Assembly (NCBI RefSeq): GCF_003710825.1
Contig: NZ_RHHQ01000008.1
Span: 434,001-498,000, forward strand
Length of the DNA: 64,000 nucleotides
Direction: 5' to 3'
Source of the DNA: Brevibacillus fluminis
GTDB taxonomy: Bacteria; Bacillota; Bacilli; Brevibacillales; Brevibacillaceae
A model generated the notes under the pieces. That model made no database searches, was not told where the DNA came from, and saw only the letters and a program-made list of their open reading frames with translations. A program made the position numbers and the translations under genes. Below are positions 24,384-32,301 of the stretch, in pieces; positions within the stretch are counted from its first letter, which is position 1, and each line of letters starts with the position of its first letter.

Positions 24384-25250
24384 ATGTCTTTGACCAAATT
24401 CGAGGTATTCAGCACGATCGTTGAGCTGGGAAGCCTGACGAAAGCCGCCGAAACGCTCGGGTTGACCCAGTCGGCCGTCAGTCACGCGATTGCGAGCCTG
24501 GAGTCGGAGTGGGGCTTCTCCCTTCTCGTTCGTGGACGCTCCGGGATCAGCTTGACCGCCAATGGCGAGCGCGTGCTGCGACATGTCCGCGAAATTTTAC
24601 GCTGGCGGGAGCAGCTGGCGCAGGAAATCGCTACGATCAACGGGCTGGAGAGCGGGACCGTGCGAATCGGGACGTTTTCCAGCGTCTCTGTCCAGTGGCT
24701 GCCTGAGATCATGAAGCAGTTCCAGCTCAACCACCCCGCCATCGAAATCAAGCTGTTGGAGGGGGATTACGAGGATATCGATCATTGGATCAGCAGCGGC
24801 GCCGTAGATTTCGGCTTCGTCTCCCTGCCTGTAGCCAAAGCATTCGACATTTTGCCGTTGCGTAAAGACCGGATGCTCTGCATGGTGCCAGCCGGACATC
24901 CGCTCGAGCAGCAGACACAAGTTCAAATCGAGCAGCTAGCACACGAATGGTTCATCATGCCAACGGAAAGCTGCGATAACGATGTACGGCGCATTTTCCA
25001 AAAGCATAAGATCGTCCCGCGCATCCGCTTTGAGCTGGCGGATGACCAAGCGATCATCTCCATGGTACAGAACGGATTGGGCGTCAGCATTTTGCCGGAG
25101 ATGGTGCTGTTCCGCATCCCGGACAACGTGAGCATCCTCTCGCTGGAGGGCGAGCCGTATCGCTCCATCGGGATCGCGGCGCAAAATTTGGAGACGATTT
25201 CGCCGGCGGCCAAGACGTTCATCCGCAGCATCCAGTCTTGGCTGGCGTAA
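24384..25250 (+). CDS. LysR family transcriptional regulator
   Basis: This is a 288-residue LysR protein. The N-terminal winged helix reads FSTIVELGSLTKAAETLGLT, then QSAVSHAIASLESEWGFSLL. A periplasmic-binding-like effector domain follows from about residue 90 (GTVRIGTFSSVSVQWLPEI). The ATG at 24384 is chosen because it gives the usual N-terminus and follows GGTGATGGGA; the ATG at 24378 is possible. It probably regulates the divergent EamA exporter gene. Confidence 0.92.
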   Translation: MSLTKFEVFSTIVELGSLTKAAETLGLTQSAVSHAIASLESEWGFSLLVRGRSGISLTANGERVLRHVREILRWREQLAQEIATINGLESGTVRIGTFSSVSVQWLPEIMKQFQLNHPAIEIKLLEGDYEDIDHWISSGAVDFGFVSLPVAKAFDILPLRKDRMLCMVPAGHPLEQQTQVQIEQLAHEWFIMPTESCDNDVRRIFQKHKIVPRIRFELADDQAIISMVQNGLGVSILPEMVLFRIPDNVSILSLEGEPYRSIGIAAQNLETISPAAKTFIRSIQSWLA

Positions 25251-25313
25251 AAAATAGAAATACCTTTTCCACAAATTGTATAATTGTGTAAAAAAGACAA
25301 GGTGGATGCTGAA

Positions 25314-25646
25314 ATGAAAAGCTTGTACTTGCTTCTGGCTGCCGCCGGAGCTGTTTTGCCTTACCGTCATTTCATCCCGTTCCTTCGCTCAAACGGACTC
25401 GATTTCAAGGAATTTGCCGCCGAATTGTTCGCAAACAACATTTCCTCGTTCTTCGCCACCGATTTCCTCATCTGCTGTCTCGTCTTCTTTGTGTTTCTGG
25501 TTCGGGAATCGAGGAAACTGCAGATGCAGCATTGGTGGCTTTATATCGTGGCAACGTTAACGATCGGGTTGTCTTTTGCCCTTCCCCTCTTTCTCTTTTT
25601 CAGGCAAAAAGCGTGCGAACGCGCGAAGACGTCCTCGCTTTTTTAG
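25314..25646 (+). CDS. DUF2834 domain membrane protein
   Basis: This is a 110-residue protein with three hydrophobic segments. The pattern LPYRHFIPFLRSNGLDFKEF followed by FFATDFLICCLVFFVF and a PLFLFFRQK tail is typical of DUF2834 proteins, whose function is unknown. The ATG at 25314 follows AAGGTGG. It stands alone between the LysR gene and a strong terminator. Confidence 0.8.
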   Translation: MKSLYLLLAAAGAVLPYRHFIPFLRSNGLDFKEFAAELFANNISSFFATDFLICCLVFFVFLVRESRKLQMQHWWLYIVATLTIGLSFALPLFLFFRQKACERAKTSSLF

Positions 25647-25660
25647 GTGGACATAAAAGT

Positions 25661-25709
25661 GAAAAAACAAAACACAGCCGACTCGCGTGGTTTGGCTGTG
25701 TTTTGTTTT
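25661..25709. terminator. Strong bidirectional terminator
   Basis: A 16-bp perfect stem (AAAACAAAACACAGCC / GGCTGTGTTTTGTTTT) has A- and T-rich flanks. It serves both the DUF2834 gene and the minus-strand mdc operon, whose last gene ends at 25715. Confidence 0.9.
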
Positions 25710-25714
25710 TTATG

Positions 25715-26344
25715 TCAAACCGATGCGTCCCACGGATCGGCTGTCAAACGTGGACCGTGAACGGTTTTTAGCAACAGCGGACGAACGGGGCTGGCATATT
25801 CGGCGAGCGCAATGGCGCCAAGCGGCGTCTCGAGCTGCACATCCACCCTTGCTGGCGCCTTGCCAAGCTCGTCATACAGCTCTGCTGCGATTTTCCAATC
25901 CAGCGGTTCCGGCACCCGTACGACAACATCCAGATCGCTGGTGGCTTTCGCGGTCACAAGCCCGCTTGCCAGCTCAAACCCGACGCTGCCAACAGGCCCC
26001 CATGGCAGCGCATTATCGGCGAACAGTCGGGCGATGAAGGGAAGCGACTGCAGCGCCCCGATTTGGTGAGTCCGGTCACGCTTGTTCCACGCTTGCTGCA
26101 CAGCAAGCTGTTCAGGCGTTATGATTTCGGCGATATTGCCATCGTCTACAAAGGCCGCGAAGCGCTCCGAGCGCGCCTCACCGCGCACACCGATGGGGAC
26201 CATCCCCGGCATGAGGGGAACGCGGCGAATGACGGCATACGGGGCGCGCCCAAGTGATGGGGCCACCCATTCCGGCTGCTGGCTATGGCTGATGAGGGCA
26301 TCGGGGCGCGCCAGCCTGACCAGATCGTGCGGCCTCAGTCCCAT
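25715..26344 (-). CDS. mdcG: Malonate decarboxylase holo-ACP synthase (phosphoribosyl-dephospho-CoA transferase)
   Basis: MdcG transfers the 2'-(5''-triphosphoribosyl)-3'-dephospho-CoA prosthetic group to a serine of the MdcC acyl carrier protein. This 209-residue protein shows the family start RPHDLVRLARPDALI, the VPIGVRGEARSERFAAFV segment, and the nucleotidyltransferase-like GSVGFELASGLVTAKATSDL, where the Ser/Asp pair (TSDLD) resembles the active-site motif. Its ATG overlaps the end of mdcDE by 10 bp, so it is translationally coupled. It is the last gene of the mdc operon. Confidence 0.92.
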   Translation of the reverse strand: MGLRPHDLVRLARPDALISHSQQPEWVAPSLGRAPYAVIRRVPLMPGMVPIGVRGEARSERFAAFVDDGNIAEIITPEQLAVQQAWNKRDRTHQIGALQSLPFIARLFADNALPWGPVGSVGFELASGLVTAKATSDLDVVVRVPEPLDWKIAAELYDELGKAPARVDVQLETPLGAIALAEYASPVRPLLLKTVHGPRLTADPWDASV

Positions 26345-28032
26345 TGGGCCGCTAGCTTGCTACGCACCGCAATGGATGCGGATCGTCCGCCTGCGATGGC
26401 GGCTTCTGTGGTGAACCTGCTGCTCAAATCGCGCGGACCGTTGGACGCATCCGCGATCGCCTCACGCAGTTTAGCTTGAATGGTTCGAATATCCGCTGCT
26501 GTCGGTTCCTCCGCGTTGATGCCTTCAATCAGCTCATACAGGGCGCCCAAGCTGGCAAAGGAACGGATATCATACGCCATCGCAGGCACCTTTTTCGTCG
26601 CTTCCTCTAGCTCGTCGATGGTCCGACGGGTGATGCGGCTGGCCGACTGCTTAGACATCGCCTGCACGCTGACGCCAGGGTCATCCAGCGCTAACAAGCG
26701 GTTGGCCTGGAAGCCGTGGGCGAGGAAAGCACCGGAAATGGCGTTGCCGACCAGTAGCCCGATGACCGGATGACCTGCCATTCTGGCGCTTGCATACGCA
26801 TCTGCCGCTGCTGCCAGCGCATAATGAATCCCGAGCAGCTCTTCGCGATAGCCATATGCCTGGCTCGGCACATCAACGATCGCCACGATGGCACGCTGCT
26901 CTTTCCCTTGATCTTCTGCGATTGCTTGCCGTACAGCGCGAGCGATCGCCCAGCCTTCCTCGAGCCCCACTTCCCCTTCGCTTGCCCGTGGAAAGCGCGC
27001 ATGCGGATTGGGGACAACCGCGATATAGCGCACCCGTTGATCGTCGAGCTGTGTATCTGCCGTCAGCACGGACGCGTTGGGGCTGTCCTTGCCAGCATGC
27101 CCTGCCAATGCCTGAAACCACGTTCTCCCCCTGCTGTTTACAACATCGCCAGCTACAGCTGTACGAGTTGCCTGCGGTTTGGTTGCCAGCTCGCCTTCCA
27201 GCGCTTTTGCCCACAGCTCGCGGAAACCATCCGGATTGAGCGACGTTTGCGGATCGATGGACCGCAACAGCGCCGTATATCGCTCAACCTCTTGGGTGCG
27301 GTGCGTCACCGGGATGCCTTTCTCAAAAGCTGCTTGCACCCTTGCCCGGATCACTGCCTCGCTGTCTTCCACCATCTCATCGACAAAGCCAGTCGCTTGA
27401 CGCTGGGCGCCACCGATCGTCTGCCAGATGAGCATCCGGTCGCTCGCATCAAATTCTTCAATCCCCGCCTCCTGCTCAATCACCTCCGGCCCGTTCAGGC
27501 CAAAGCGCCCTTCTTTGGTCATCAGCAGGTGGCTGAACAGCGCCGCCGTGATGCCCATTCCGCCAAAGCAGCCAATTTTGCCCGGGATCACTCCTACAAC
27601 AGGCGTATGCTGGCGCAGCGCGACGACTGCAGCACCGATCTCGGCAATCGATAATAGACCATAGTTCGCCTCTTGCAAACGCACGCCTCCCGTATCAAAC
27701 AAGACGACAGGTCGGGTCGGGATGCCTTTTTTCCAGTCAACCAGCGCGAGCTCAAGCGCTCCGGCGATCTTGGCTCCGGACACCTCACCGATCCCGCCGC
27801 CTTGAAACGCTCCCTCAATCGAGATGACAACGGCCGGAACACCTGCGATCAAGCCGCGTCCGACCACTACGCCATCATCGCTCTGCGGCACGATGCCCTG
27901 CGGTGCCAAATGGGGCGACTCCATCCTGTCAAATGGCCCGAGCAGCTCGCGAAACGTACCTGCATCCAAAATAGCTTTGGCCCGATCCCGCGCATTCAGC
28001 TCGACAAAGCTCATGTCTCTAGTTTCCCTCAT
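26335..28032 (-). CDS. mdcDE: Malonate decarboxylase beta-gamma fusion (carboxy-lyase subunits)
   Basis: This 565-residue protein joins the beta subunit (MdcD) and gamma subunit (MdcE), which together decarboxylate malonyl-S-ACP to acetyl-S-ACP. Residues 1-280 are MdcD-like (FVELNARDRAKAILDAGTFR, VISIEGAFQGGGIGEVSGAK). From about residue 305, NSRGRTWFQALAGHAGK begins the MdcE part, which continues with AIVDVPSQAYGYREELLGIH and GHPVIGLLVGNAISGAF. Both have the crotonase-like carboxyltransferase fold. The start at 28032 follows GGAGGTGG and lies inside the end of mdcC. In many bacteria the two subunits are separate genes. Confidence 0.95.
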   Translation of the reverse strand: MRETRDMSFVELNARDRAKAILDAGTFRELLGPFDRMESPHLAPQGIVPQSDDGVVVGRGLIAGVPAVVISIEGAFQGGGIGEVSGAKIAGALELALVDWKKGIPTRPVVLFDTGGVRLQEANYGLLSIAEIGAAVVALRQHTPVVGVIPGKIGCFGGMGITAALFSHLLMTKEGRFGLNGPEVIEQEAGIEEFDASDRMLIWQTIGGAQRQATGFVDEMVEDSEAVIRARVQAAFEKGIPVTHRTQEVERYTALLRSIDPQTSLNPDGFRELWAKALEGELATKPQATRTAVAGDVVNSRGRTWFQALAGHAGKDSPNASVLTADTQLDDQRVRYIAVVPNPHARFPRASEGEVGLEEGWAIARAVRQAIAEDQGKEQRAIVAIVDVPSQAYGYREELLGIHYALAAAADAYASARMAGHPVIGLLVGNAISGAFLAHGFQANRLLALDDPGVSVQAMSKQSASRITRRTIDELEEATKKVPAMAYDIRSFASLGALYELIEGINAEEPTAADIRTIQAKLREAIADASNGPRDLSSRFTTEAAIAGGRSASIAVRSKLAAQWD

Positions 28033-28321
28033 ACCAGCCCACCTCCAACGCTTGTGCCAGGCGCATCGAGACAACGCCCGGCGTCGCGCCAAAATCATTG
28101 ATCGTCACCTTCGCCGCCACATCGTTCACGGTGAAAAAACGATCCAGCACCGCCTTCCACGTCTCGCCGAAGCCAATGGCTCCCGTCCGCACCACAACAT
28201 GCGCCTGCTGTTCTTCAGAAGGCTCGAACAAAACCTCCAGGTCCCCTGATCCGACCACACCTACGTGTGCGCACCGCGTCATCGGTTTGGTCGCTTTATA
28301 CAAAAAGGTCAATGTCTCCAC
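28019..28321 (-). CDS. mdcC: Malonate decarboxylase acyl carrier protein (delta subunit)
   Basis: This 100-residue MdcC carries the dephospho-CoA-type prosthetic group that holds acetyl and malonyl thioesters. The attachment serine sits in GVVGSGDLEVLFEP (Ser25), the conserved VGSGDLEV motif. The rest, including VNDVAAKVTINDFGATPGVV, matches the family. It lies between mdcB and mdcDE with a 14-bp overlap of the latter. Confidence 0.95.
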   Translation of the reverse strand: METLTFLYKATKPMTRCAHVGVVGSGDLEVLFEPSEEQQAHVVVRTGAIGFGETWKAVLDRFFTVNDVAAKVTINDFGATPGVVSMRLAQALEVGWYEGN

Positions 28322-28322
28322 C

Positions 28323-29183
28323 TCAAACCCCTCCAGTCAAATTATGCAAGCGATCGAGAAATAAAGTGGCTGCAAGCAAATCAGCGCTCCCCCCCGGGGA
28401 TGCGTTGCGGCTTGTCAGCAGTCCATCCAAGCGTACGAGGGCACGCCGCCCTGCTTCTGTTGAAGTGCCGCCAGCCTGCATCACCGCGTCGGCGCCTTTT
28501 TTCGCCTCACGCAGCGCCTCCTCGCCGCCCCGATGCAAAATGCACGTGTCGTCGACAGATGCGATCAAGGCGACCAGCGCATCAAGTCTCGCCTCCACCT
28601 CCGATGCCCCTCGCGCGCGAGCTTCCTGCAATGCCGGTAAGCCGAGCGAAATCACGTGCGGAAACCCTTGCTTCGCTTCTTCTGCGGCTCCCCGCACTCC
28701 GTAACGCTGCCGGACCCGCGCTCCGTTTGTCATGCCGACTGGGGCCCAACGATCGGGAAAGCATGCGATCTCTCCCGCTGTTTTGGCAATCAGTGCGGGA
28801 GCGGCATCCTCTCCTTCAATTGCGGCGCCAGCCGTCAGTAAGCCGAGCGCCCAGATCGCCCCTTTGTGCGTATTGACGCCGCCTGTCGCCTGCAACATCA
28901 TGCTCTCCCCAGCTCGCCCGATTGCCGCGAGCCGCTCACGAAGCCACTGGCTCGGCGCTTGCGAAAAGGCGACCTCCGCCATCTCTCGAAAGGTCTGGGT
29001 CAATGACTGGGCGGAACGCCGCATCAATTCGATGTCCATGTCCGCATGAGAGCCGTTGCTCGCCAGATCGACGAGGCCGGGCTTCGGCGTCAGCTCCGCT
29101 TCTTCGATCAAGGCGCATATCGCCGCTTGCGATAACCTTTCACCACTGCGCTCTGCTGGTAGCGATACGTTTATCCGACTCAT
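28323..29183 (-). CDS. mdcB: Triphosphoribosyl-dephospho-CoA synthase
   Basis: MdcB makes the prosthetic-group precursor from dephospho-CoA and ATP; it is homologous to CitG. The 286-residue protein shows ALIEEAELTPKPGLVDLASN and GSHADMDIELMRRSAQSL, the conserved PKPGLVD and GSHxDMD motifs, followed by GGVNTHKGAIWALGLL. The ATG at 29183 lies 5 bp after the mdcA stop with GGTGAG upstream, so coupling with mdcA is likely. It ends 1 bp before mdcC begins. Confidence 0.95.
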   Translation of the reverse strand: MSRINVSLPAERSGERLSQAAICALIEEAELTPKPGLVDLASNGSHADMDIELMRRSAQSLTQTFREMAEVAFSQAPSQWLRERLAAIGRAGESMMLQATGGVNTHKGAIWALGLLTAGAAIEGEDAAPALIAKTAGEIACFPDRWAPVGMTNGARVRQRYGVRGAAEEAKQGFPHVISLGLPALQEARARGASEVEARLDALVALIASVDDTCILHRGGEEALREAKKGADAVMQAGGTSTEAGRRALVRLDGLLTSRNASPGGSADLLAATLFLDRLHNLTGGV

Positions 29184-29188
29184 CCTGC

Positions 29189-30853
29189 TCACCAGCTGCG
29201 GAATTTGGCTGGGGGCTGGTACAAGCCTCCCGACCATTCCACTAAATCATCCACACTCTTGGCCGCAAGCAAGGAACGCCTGGCTTCCGTCCGGCGAATG
29301 CCCAAATCTTCCGGCAGCGCGACCAGCCCATCTCGTCGCAGCGATTCGGTCAGACGCGGATCATGCTGCAAGCCGATCGGGGTTACCCCGGCGATCGCCG
29401 CAATCGCCTGTCTGCGCTCCTCCAGGCTTTGCGCTTTATAGAGATACGCGATCCCTTCTTCCGTCACCACGTGTGTCACATCGTCTCCATAGATCATCAC
29501 GGGCGTCGTCGCCAGCTTGGCATCGCGGCCTACCTGGATCGCGTCGAGCGACTCCACGAACACGGGCGCATTGCCAGCTTGGAACGTTTCCACCATCTGC
29601 ACCACCAGCTTTTTGCCGCGTGCGAGCGGATCGTCCGCCGTCATCATGTCAAGCCATGCCGGCGTGGAATGGCGGCGGCCGCGCGGATCATGTCCCATAT
29701 TCGGCGCCCCGCCAAAACCGGATAGACGCCCTGCCGTTACGGTGGACGAATTGCCGTCTCCATCCATTTGCAGCGTCGAGCCGATGAACAGGTCCACCGC
29801 ATATTGGCCAGCTACCTGTGATAGAGCCCGATTGGAACGAAGGCTCCCATCCCTCCCCGTGAAGAAAACATCCGGCCGGGCTGCCACATACTGCTCCATG
29901 CCAACCTCGCCGCCAAAGCAGTGCACGCTTTCCACCCACCCGCTTTCAATCGCAGGAATTAAGGTCGGATGCGGATTGAGCGCCCAATACTTACAAATTT
30001 TCCCTCTGAGACCAAGCTGCTCTCCGTATGTCGGCAGCAAAAGCTCGATTGCGGACGTGTTGTAGCCGATCCCGTGGTTCAGCGATTGGACGTTATGTCG
30101 CTCGTAAATGCCCCGGATCGTCATCATCGCCATCAAAATCTGCAGCTCGGTGATGTGACGCGGGTCTCTTGTAAAGAGAGCTTCGAGCTGATAGGGCTTG
30201 TCGGCAACCACGACGAAATCGATCCAAGAACCCGGAATGTCAACGCGCGGCAGCTCATCCGTCAGTTCATTAACCTGCGCGATGACGATTCCGTCTTTAA
30301 ACGCCGTCGCCTCGACGATTGCAGGCGTCTCCTCCGTATTGGGACCGGTGTACAGATTGCCTGCGTCATCGGCCTTATCCGCCGCGATCAGCGCCACATT
30401 GGGGATCAGGTCGATAAACAGCCGACCGAACAATTCCAGATACGTGTGGATTTCTCCCATTTTCAAGATGCCGTCCTCTAGCATTTGCGCCACCCGTAAG
30501 CTTTGCGTTCCCGCATAGGAGAAATCGATTTTCTCGGCGATCCCTTTTTCAAAAATGTCGAGATGCTCCCGTCGGGAAATGCTGGACATGATCATGTGCA
30601 GCTTATTTACTTTTCCTGCATCAACTTGCGAAAGCGCCATCGATAAAAAAGAGGCTTGCTTTTGATTATTACCTTCCAAAACGACCCGATCGCCGGGTGC
30701 CAGCAGCACCTCGAGCGCCTCCACAATTCGGTTAGTCGGGATGCGATTCCCCACCGTGAAGCGCTGTGCGTTCTGTAACCTCCGCGCCTTCTCATCACGG
30801 CGGCGCGTCCAGCTTCGCCCGGCTGACATGCTTTCCTTGCTACTCTGCATCAT
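29189..30853 (-). CDS. mdcA: Malonate decarboxylase alpha subunit (acetyl-S-ACP:malonate ACP transferase)
   Basis: This 554-residue alpha subunit exchanges acetyl for malonyl on the carrier protein. Landmark segments are RFTVGNRIPTNRIVEALEVL, LAPGDRVVLEGNNQKQASFL and the C-terminal GGAPNMGHDPRGRRHSTPAW. A GGGAG site lies 8 bases before the first of two tandem ATG codons. It follows mdcH in the operon with 33 bp between them. Confidence 0.96.
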   Translation of the reverse strand: MMQSSKESMSAGRSWTRRRDEKARRLQNAQRFTVGNRIPTNRIVEALEVLLAPGDRVVLEGNNQKQASFLSMALSQVDAGKVNKLHMIMSSISRREHLDIFEKGIAEKIDFSYAGTQSLRVAQMLEDGILKMGEIHTYLELFGRLFIDLIPNVALIAADKADDAGNLYTGPNTEETPAIVEATAFKDGIVIAQVNELTDELPRVDIPGSWIDFVVVADKPYQLEALFTRDPRHITELQILMAMMTIRGIYERHNVQSLNHGIGYNTSAIELLLPTYGEQLGLRGKICKYWALNPHPTLIPAIESGWVESVHCFGGEVGMEQYVAARPDVFFTGRDGSLRSNRALSQVAGQYAVDLFIGSTLQMDGDGNSSTVTAGRLSGFGGAPNMGHDPRGRRHSTPAWLDMMTADDPLARGKKLVVQMVETFQAGNAPVFVESLDAIQVGRDAKLATTPVMIYGDDVTHVVTEEGIAYLYKAQSLEERRQAIAAIAGVTPIGLQHDPRLTESLRRDGLVALPEDLGIRRTEARRSLLAAKSVDDLVEWSGGLYQPPAKFRSW

Positions 30854-30886
30854 GCGGATTTCTCCCTTCCAATCGTTGTAGCGTTT

Positions 30887-31819
30887 CTATCCGTTTTCAC
30901 TCATTTTCCTTGTTAACAAGACGGCTGCCTTGACACCGCGCTCCGCGATGGCGACACAGCGAGCATCTTGGAACGCATGCGCGGCCAAATCCGTCAATAC
31001 GTGCCCTGGCGGCATCTCCACAAAAAGCCGGGCGCCCAACTCGTACAATAAGGAAGTGGCGTCATGCCAACGGACTGTTGCTGCCACGCTCGCCGCCAAA
31101 TCCTCGCGAATCGCTTCCGCTGTGCGTAAAAGCCTCGCCGTACGGTTGCCTGCATAAGGAATACGTGGCATATGTAAGTGAACCCGTTCCAAAGCCGATT
31201 CCAGCTGTCGGGCGACACCTTCCATCAGAACGCAGTGAGAAGGCACGCTCACATGCAAAAGCTGCGCCTTGCGTGCTCCTGCCACCCGCGTATGCGCAAG
31301 CACGCTTTTCAATCCTGCAAGCGCACCGGAAACCGTAATTTGGTCAGGTGCGTTGAGGTTGGCAACATAGACCGGCGACTCGGCTGTATAAAAGCGTTCG
31401 AGCTGTGCGCGTACACGCCGCTCGCTCATTCCCAAAATGACACCCATTCCATACCCATTCGGATAAGCCTGCTCCATCAGCTCCCCACGCAGCTTGACCA
31501 GCGAGATCGCATCCTGAAATGACAATGATCCGGCCGCAACCGCAGCCCCAAATGCCCCCACAGAATGTCCGGCGACCATGTCGGGGATCGTCCCCTCCGC
31601 TTGCATGGCATGGAAGACTGCGACACCGGCTACGAGCAGGCTGAGCTGAACAAACCGGGTGGATTGTAACTTCTCTGCCGTATCATAGGTGAGAATATCC
31701 TCGCCCAACACCTCGCTCGCTTCTTGAATCGTCCGAAAAACATCTGAATGTTCGGGCAAATCATGGAGCATGTTGGGACGCTGTGAACCTTGTCCGGGAA
31801 AAAGGAATGCCGTGTTCAT
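30887..31819 (-). CDS. mdcH: Malonyl-CoA:ACP transacylase of malonate decarboxylase (epsilon subunit)
   Basis: MdcH primes the carrier protein with malonyl groups. This 310-residue acyltransferase is FabD-like: it begins FLFPGQGSQRPNMLHDLP, and its nucleophile elbow is GHSVG (Ser86). A later VPSHCVLMEG carries the second catalytic residue, His. AGGAG precedes the ATG. It is the first gene of the operon, directly behind the operator at 31861-31875. No malonate importer of the MdcF, MdcLM or MadLM type is encoded nearby. Confidence 0.94.
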   Translation of the reverse strand: MNTAFLFPGQGSQRPNMLHDLPEHSDVFRTIQEASEVLGEDILTYDTAEKLQSTRFVQLSLLVAGVAVFHAMQAEGTIPDMVAGHSVGAFGAAVAAGSLSFQDAISLVKLRGELMEQAYPNGYGMGVILGMSERRVRAQLERFYTAESPVYVANLNAPDQITVSGALAGLKSVLAHTRVAGARKAQLLHVSVPSHCVLMEGVARQLESALERVHLHMPRIPYAGNRTARLLRTAEAIREDLAASVAATVRWHDATSLLYELGARLFVEMPPGHVLTDLAAHAFQDARCVAIAERGVKAAVLLTRKMSENG

Positions 31820-31860
31820 CGGATTCTCCTTTGGTTTTCATCGTTTACCCTCGTCCGAAA

Positions 31861-31875
31861 TGTCGATTGTCGACA
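31861..31875. promoter_or_regulatory. mdc operator, copy 1
   Basis: TGTCGATTGTCGACA is an inverted repeat (TGTCGA-n3-TCGACA) 41 bp upstream of the mdcH ATG. On the minus strand a TAAAAT/TGTAAT -10-like element lies immediately upstream of it. The identical 15-mer occurs at 33789-33803 and 35864-35878, flanking the GntR-family gene. Confidence 0.8.
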
Positions 31876-31954
31876 ATTTTACATTACAATATGTTTGGGT
31901 AATTTTCAAGGGGATCCTCTCTTTTTGGAGGACGTTGATTTTGGTGGAGGCGAG

Positions 31955-32172
31955 GGGGTTTTTGAAAGAAAGTTCCGCGCAAGCGGTGACAATGCCCACT
32001 GGGGGTTGGGGAGACCGGCGCGACAGAAAAAATGGAAACAGGGCCCCAAAGCCACACGCTGCGCGGCGGGTGCCTCTCAAGGAAGTAGATGTGGCCCAAA
32101 GCGTTTCCATTTTTTCTGCCGCACCTGGCAGGCATCGTCAATGCTTCTGCTCCACTTTCTTTCAAAAACCCC
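31955..32172. repeat. 218-bp imperfect inverted repeat (giant hairpin) of unknown nature
   Basis: The outer 19 bp (31955-31973 and 32154-32172) are perfectly complementary, as are the inner 16 bp (32024-32039 and 32103-32118). Between them the arms match partially, with one arm about 15 bp longer. The central 63 bases contain further pairing (GGGCC/CCACA with TGTGGCCC). It encodes no credible protein. It could be a MITE-like element, two inverted copies of a decayed repeat, or a structured RNA. It lies between the mdc promoter and the terminator of the permease gene. Confidence 0.8.
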
Positions 32173-32237
32173 TTGCTGCGGATGAATGATCATAAAAGAA
32201 ATCTGATAGATAGGTTTGAGGGTTCATTCAATGGAGA

Positions 32238-32268
32238 AAAACCCCAGTCGATCGAGAGACTGGGGTTT
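32238..32268 (-). terminator. Terminator of second APC permease gene
   Basis: The stem AAACCCCAGTC / GACTGGGGTTT is followed on the minus strand by T5. It lies 33 bp after the permease stop codon. Confidence 0.85.
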
Positions 32269-32301
32269 CTTCGTTACGTACTTATATTTTTTTGCTCCTT
32301 C

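Noticed and set aside
28551..28565. Fourth copy of the malonate operator within mdcB (TGTCGTCGACA-like)
   Set aside because: It lacks the three-base centre and lies in coding sequence; only a chance partial match.
31955..32172. 6S RNA or other known long-hairpin RNA
   Set aside because: The extended perfect terminal pairing and T/A-run content do not fit 6S RNA, which has a central bubble and GC-rich closing stem of different form.
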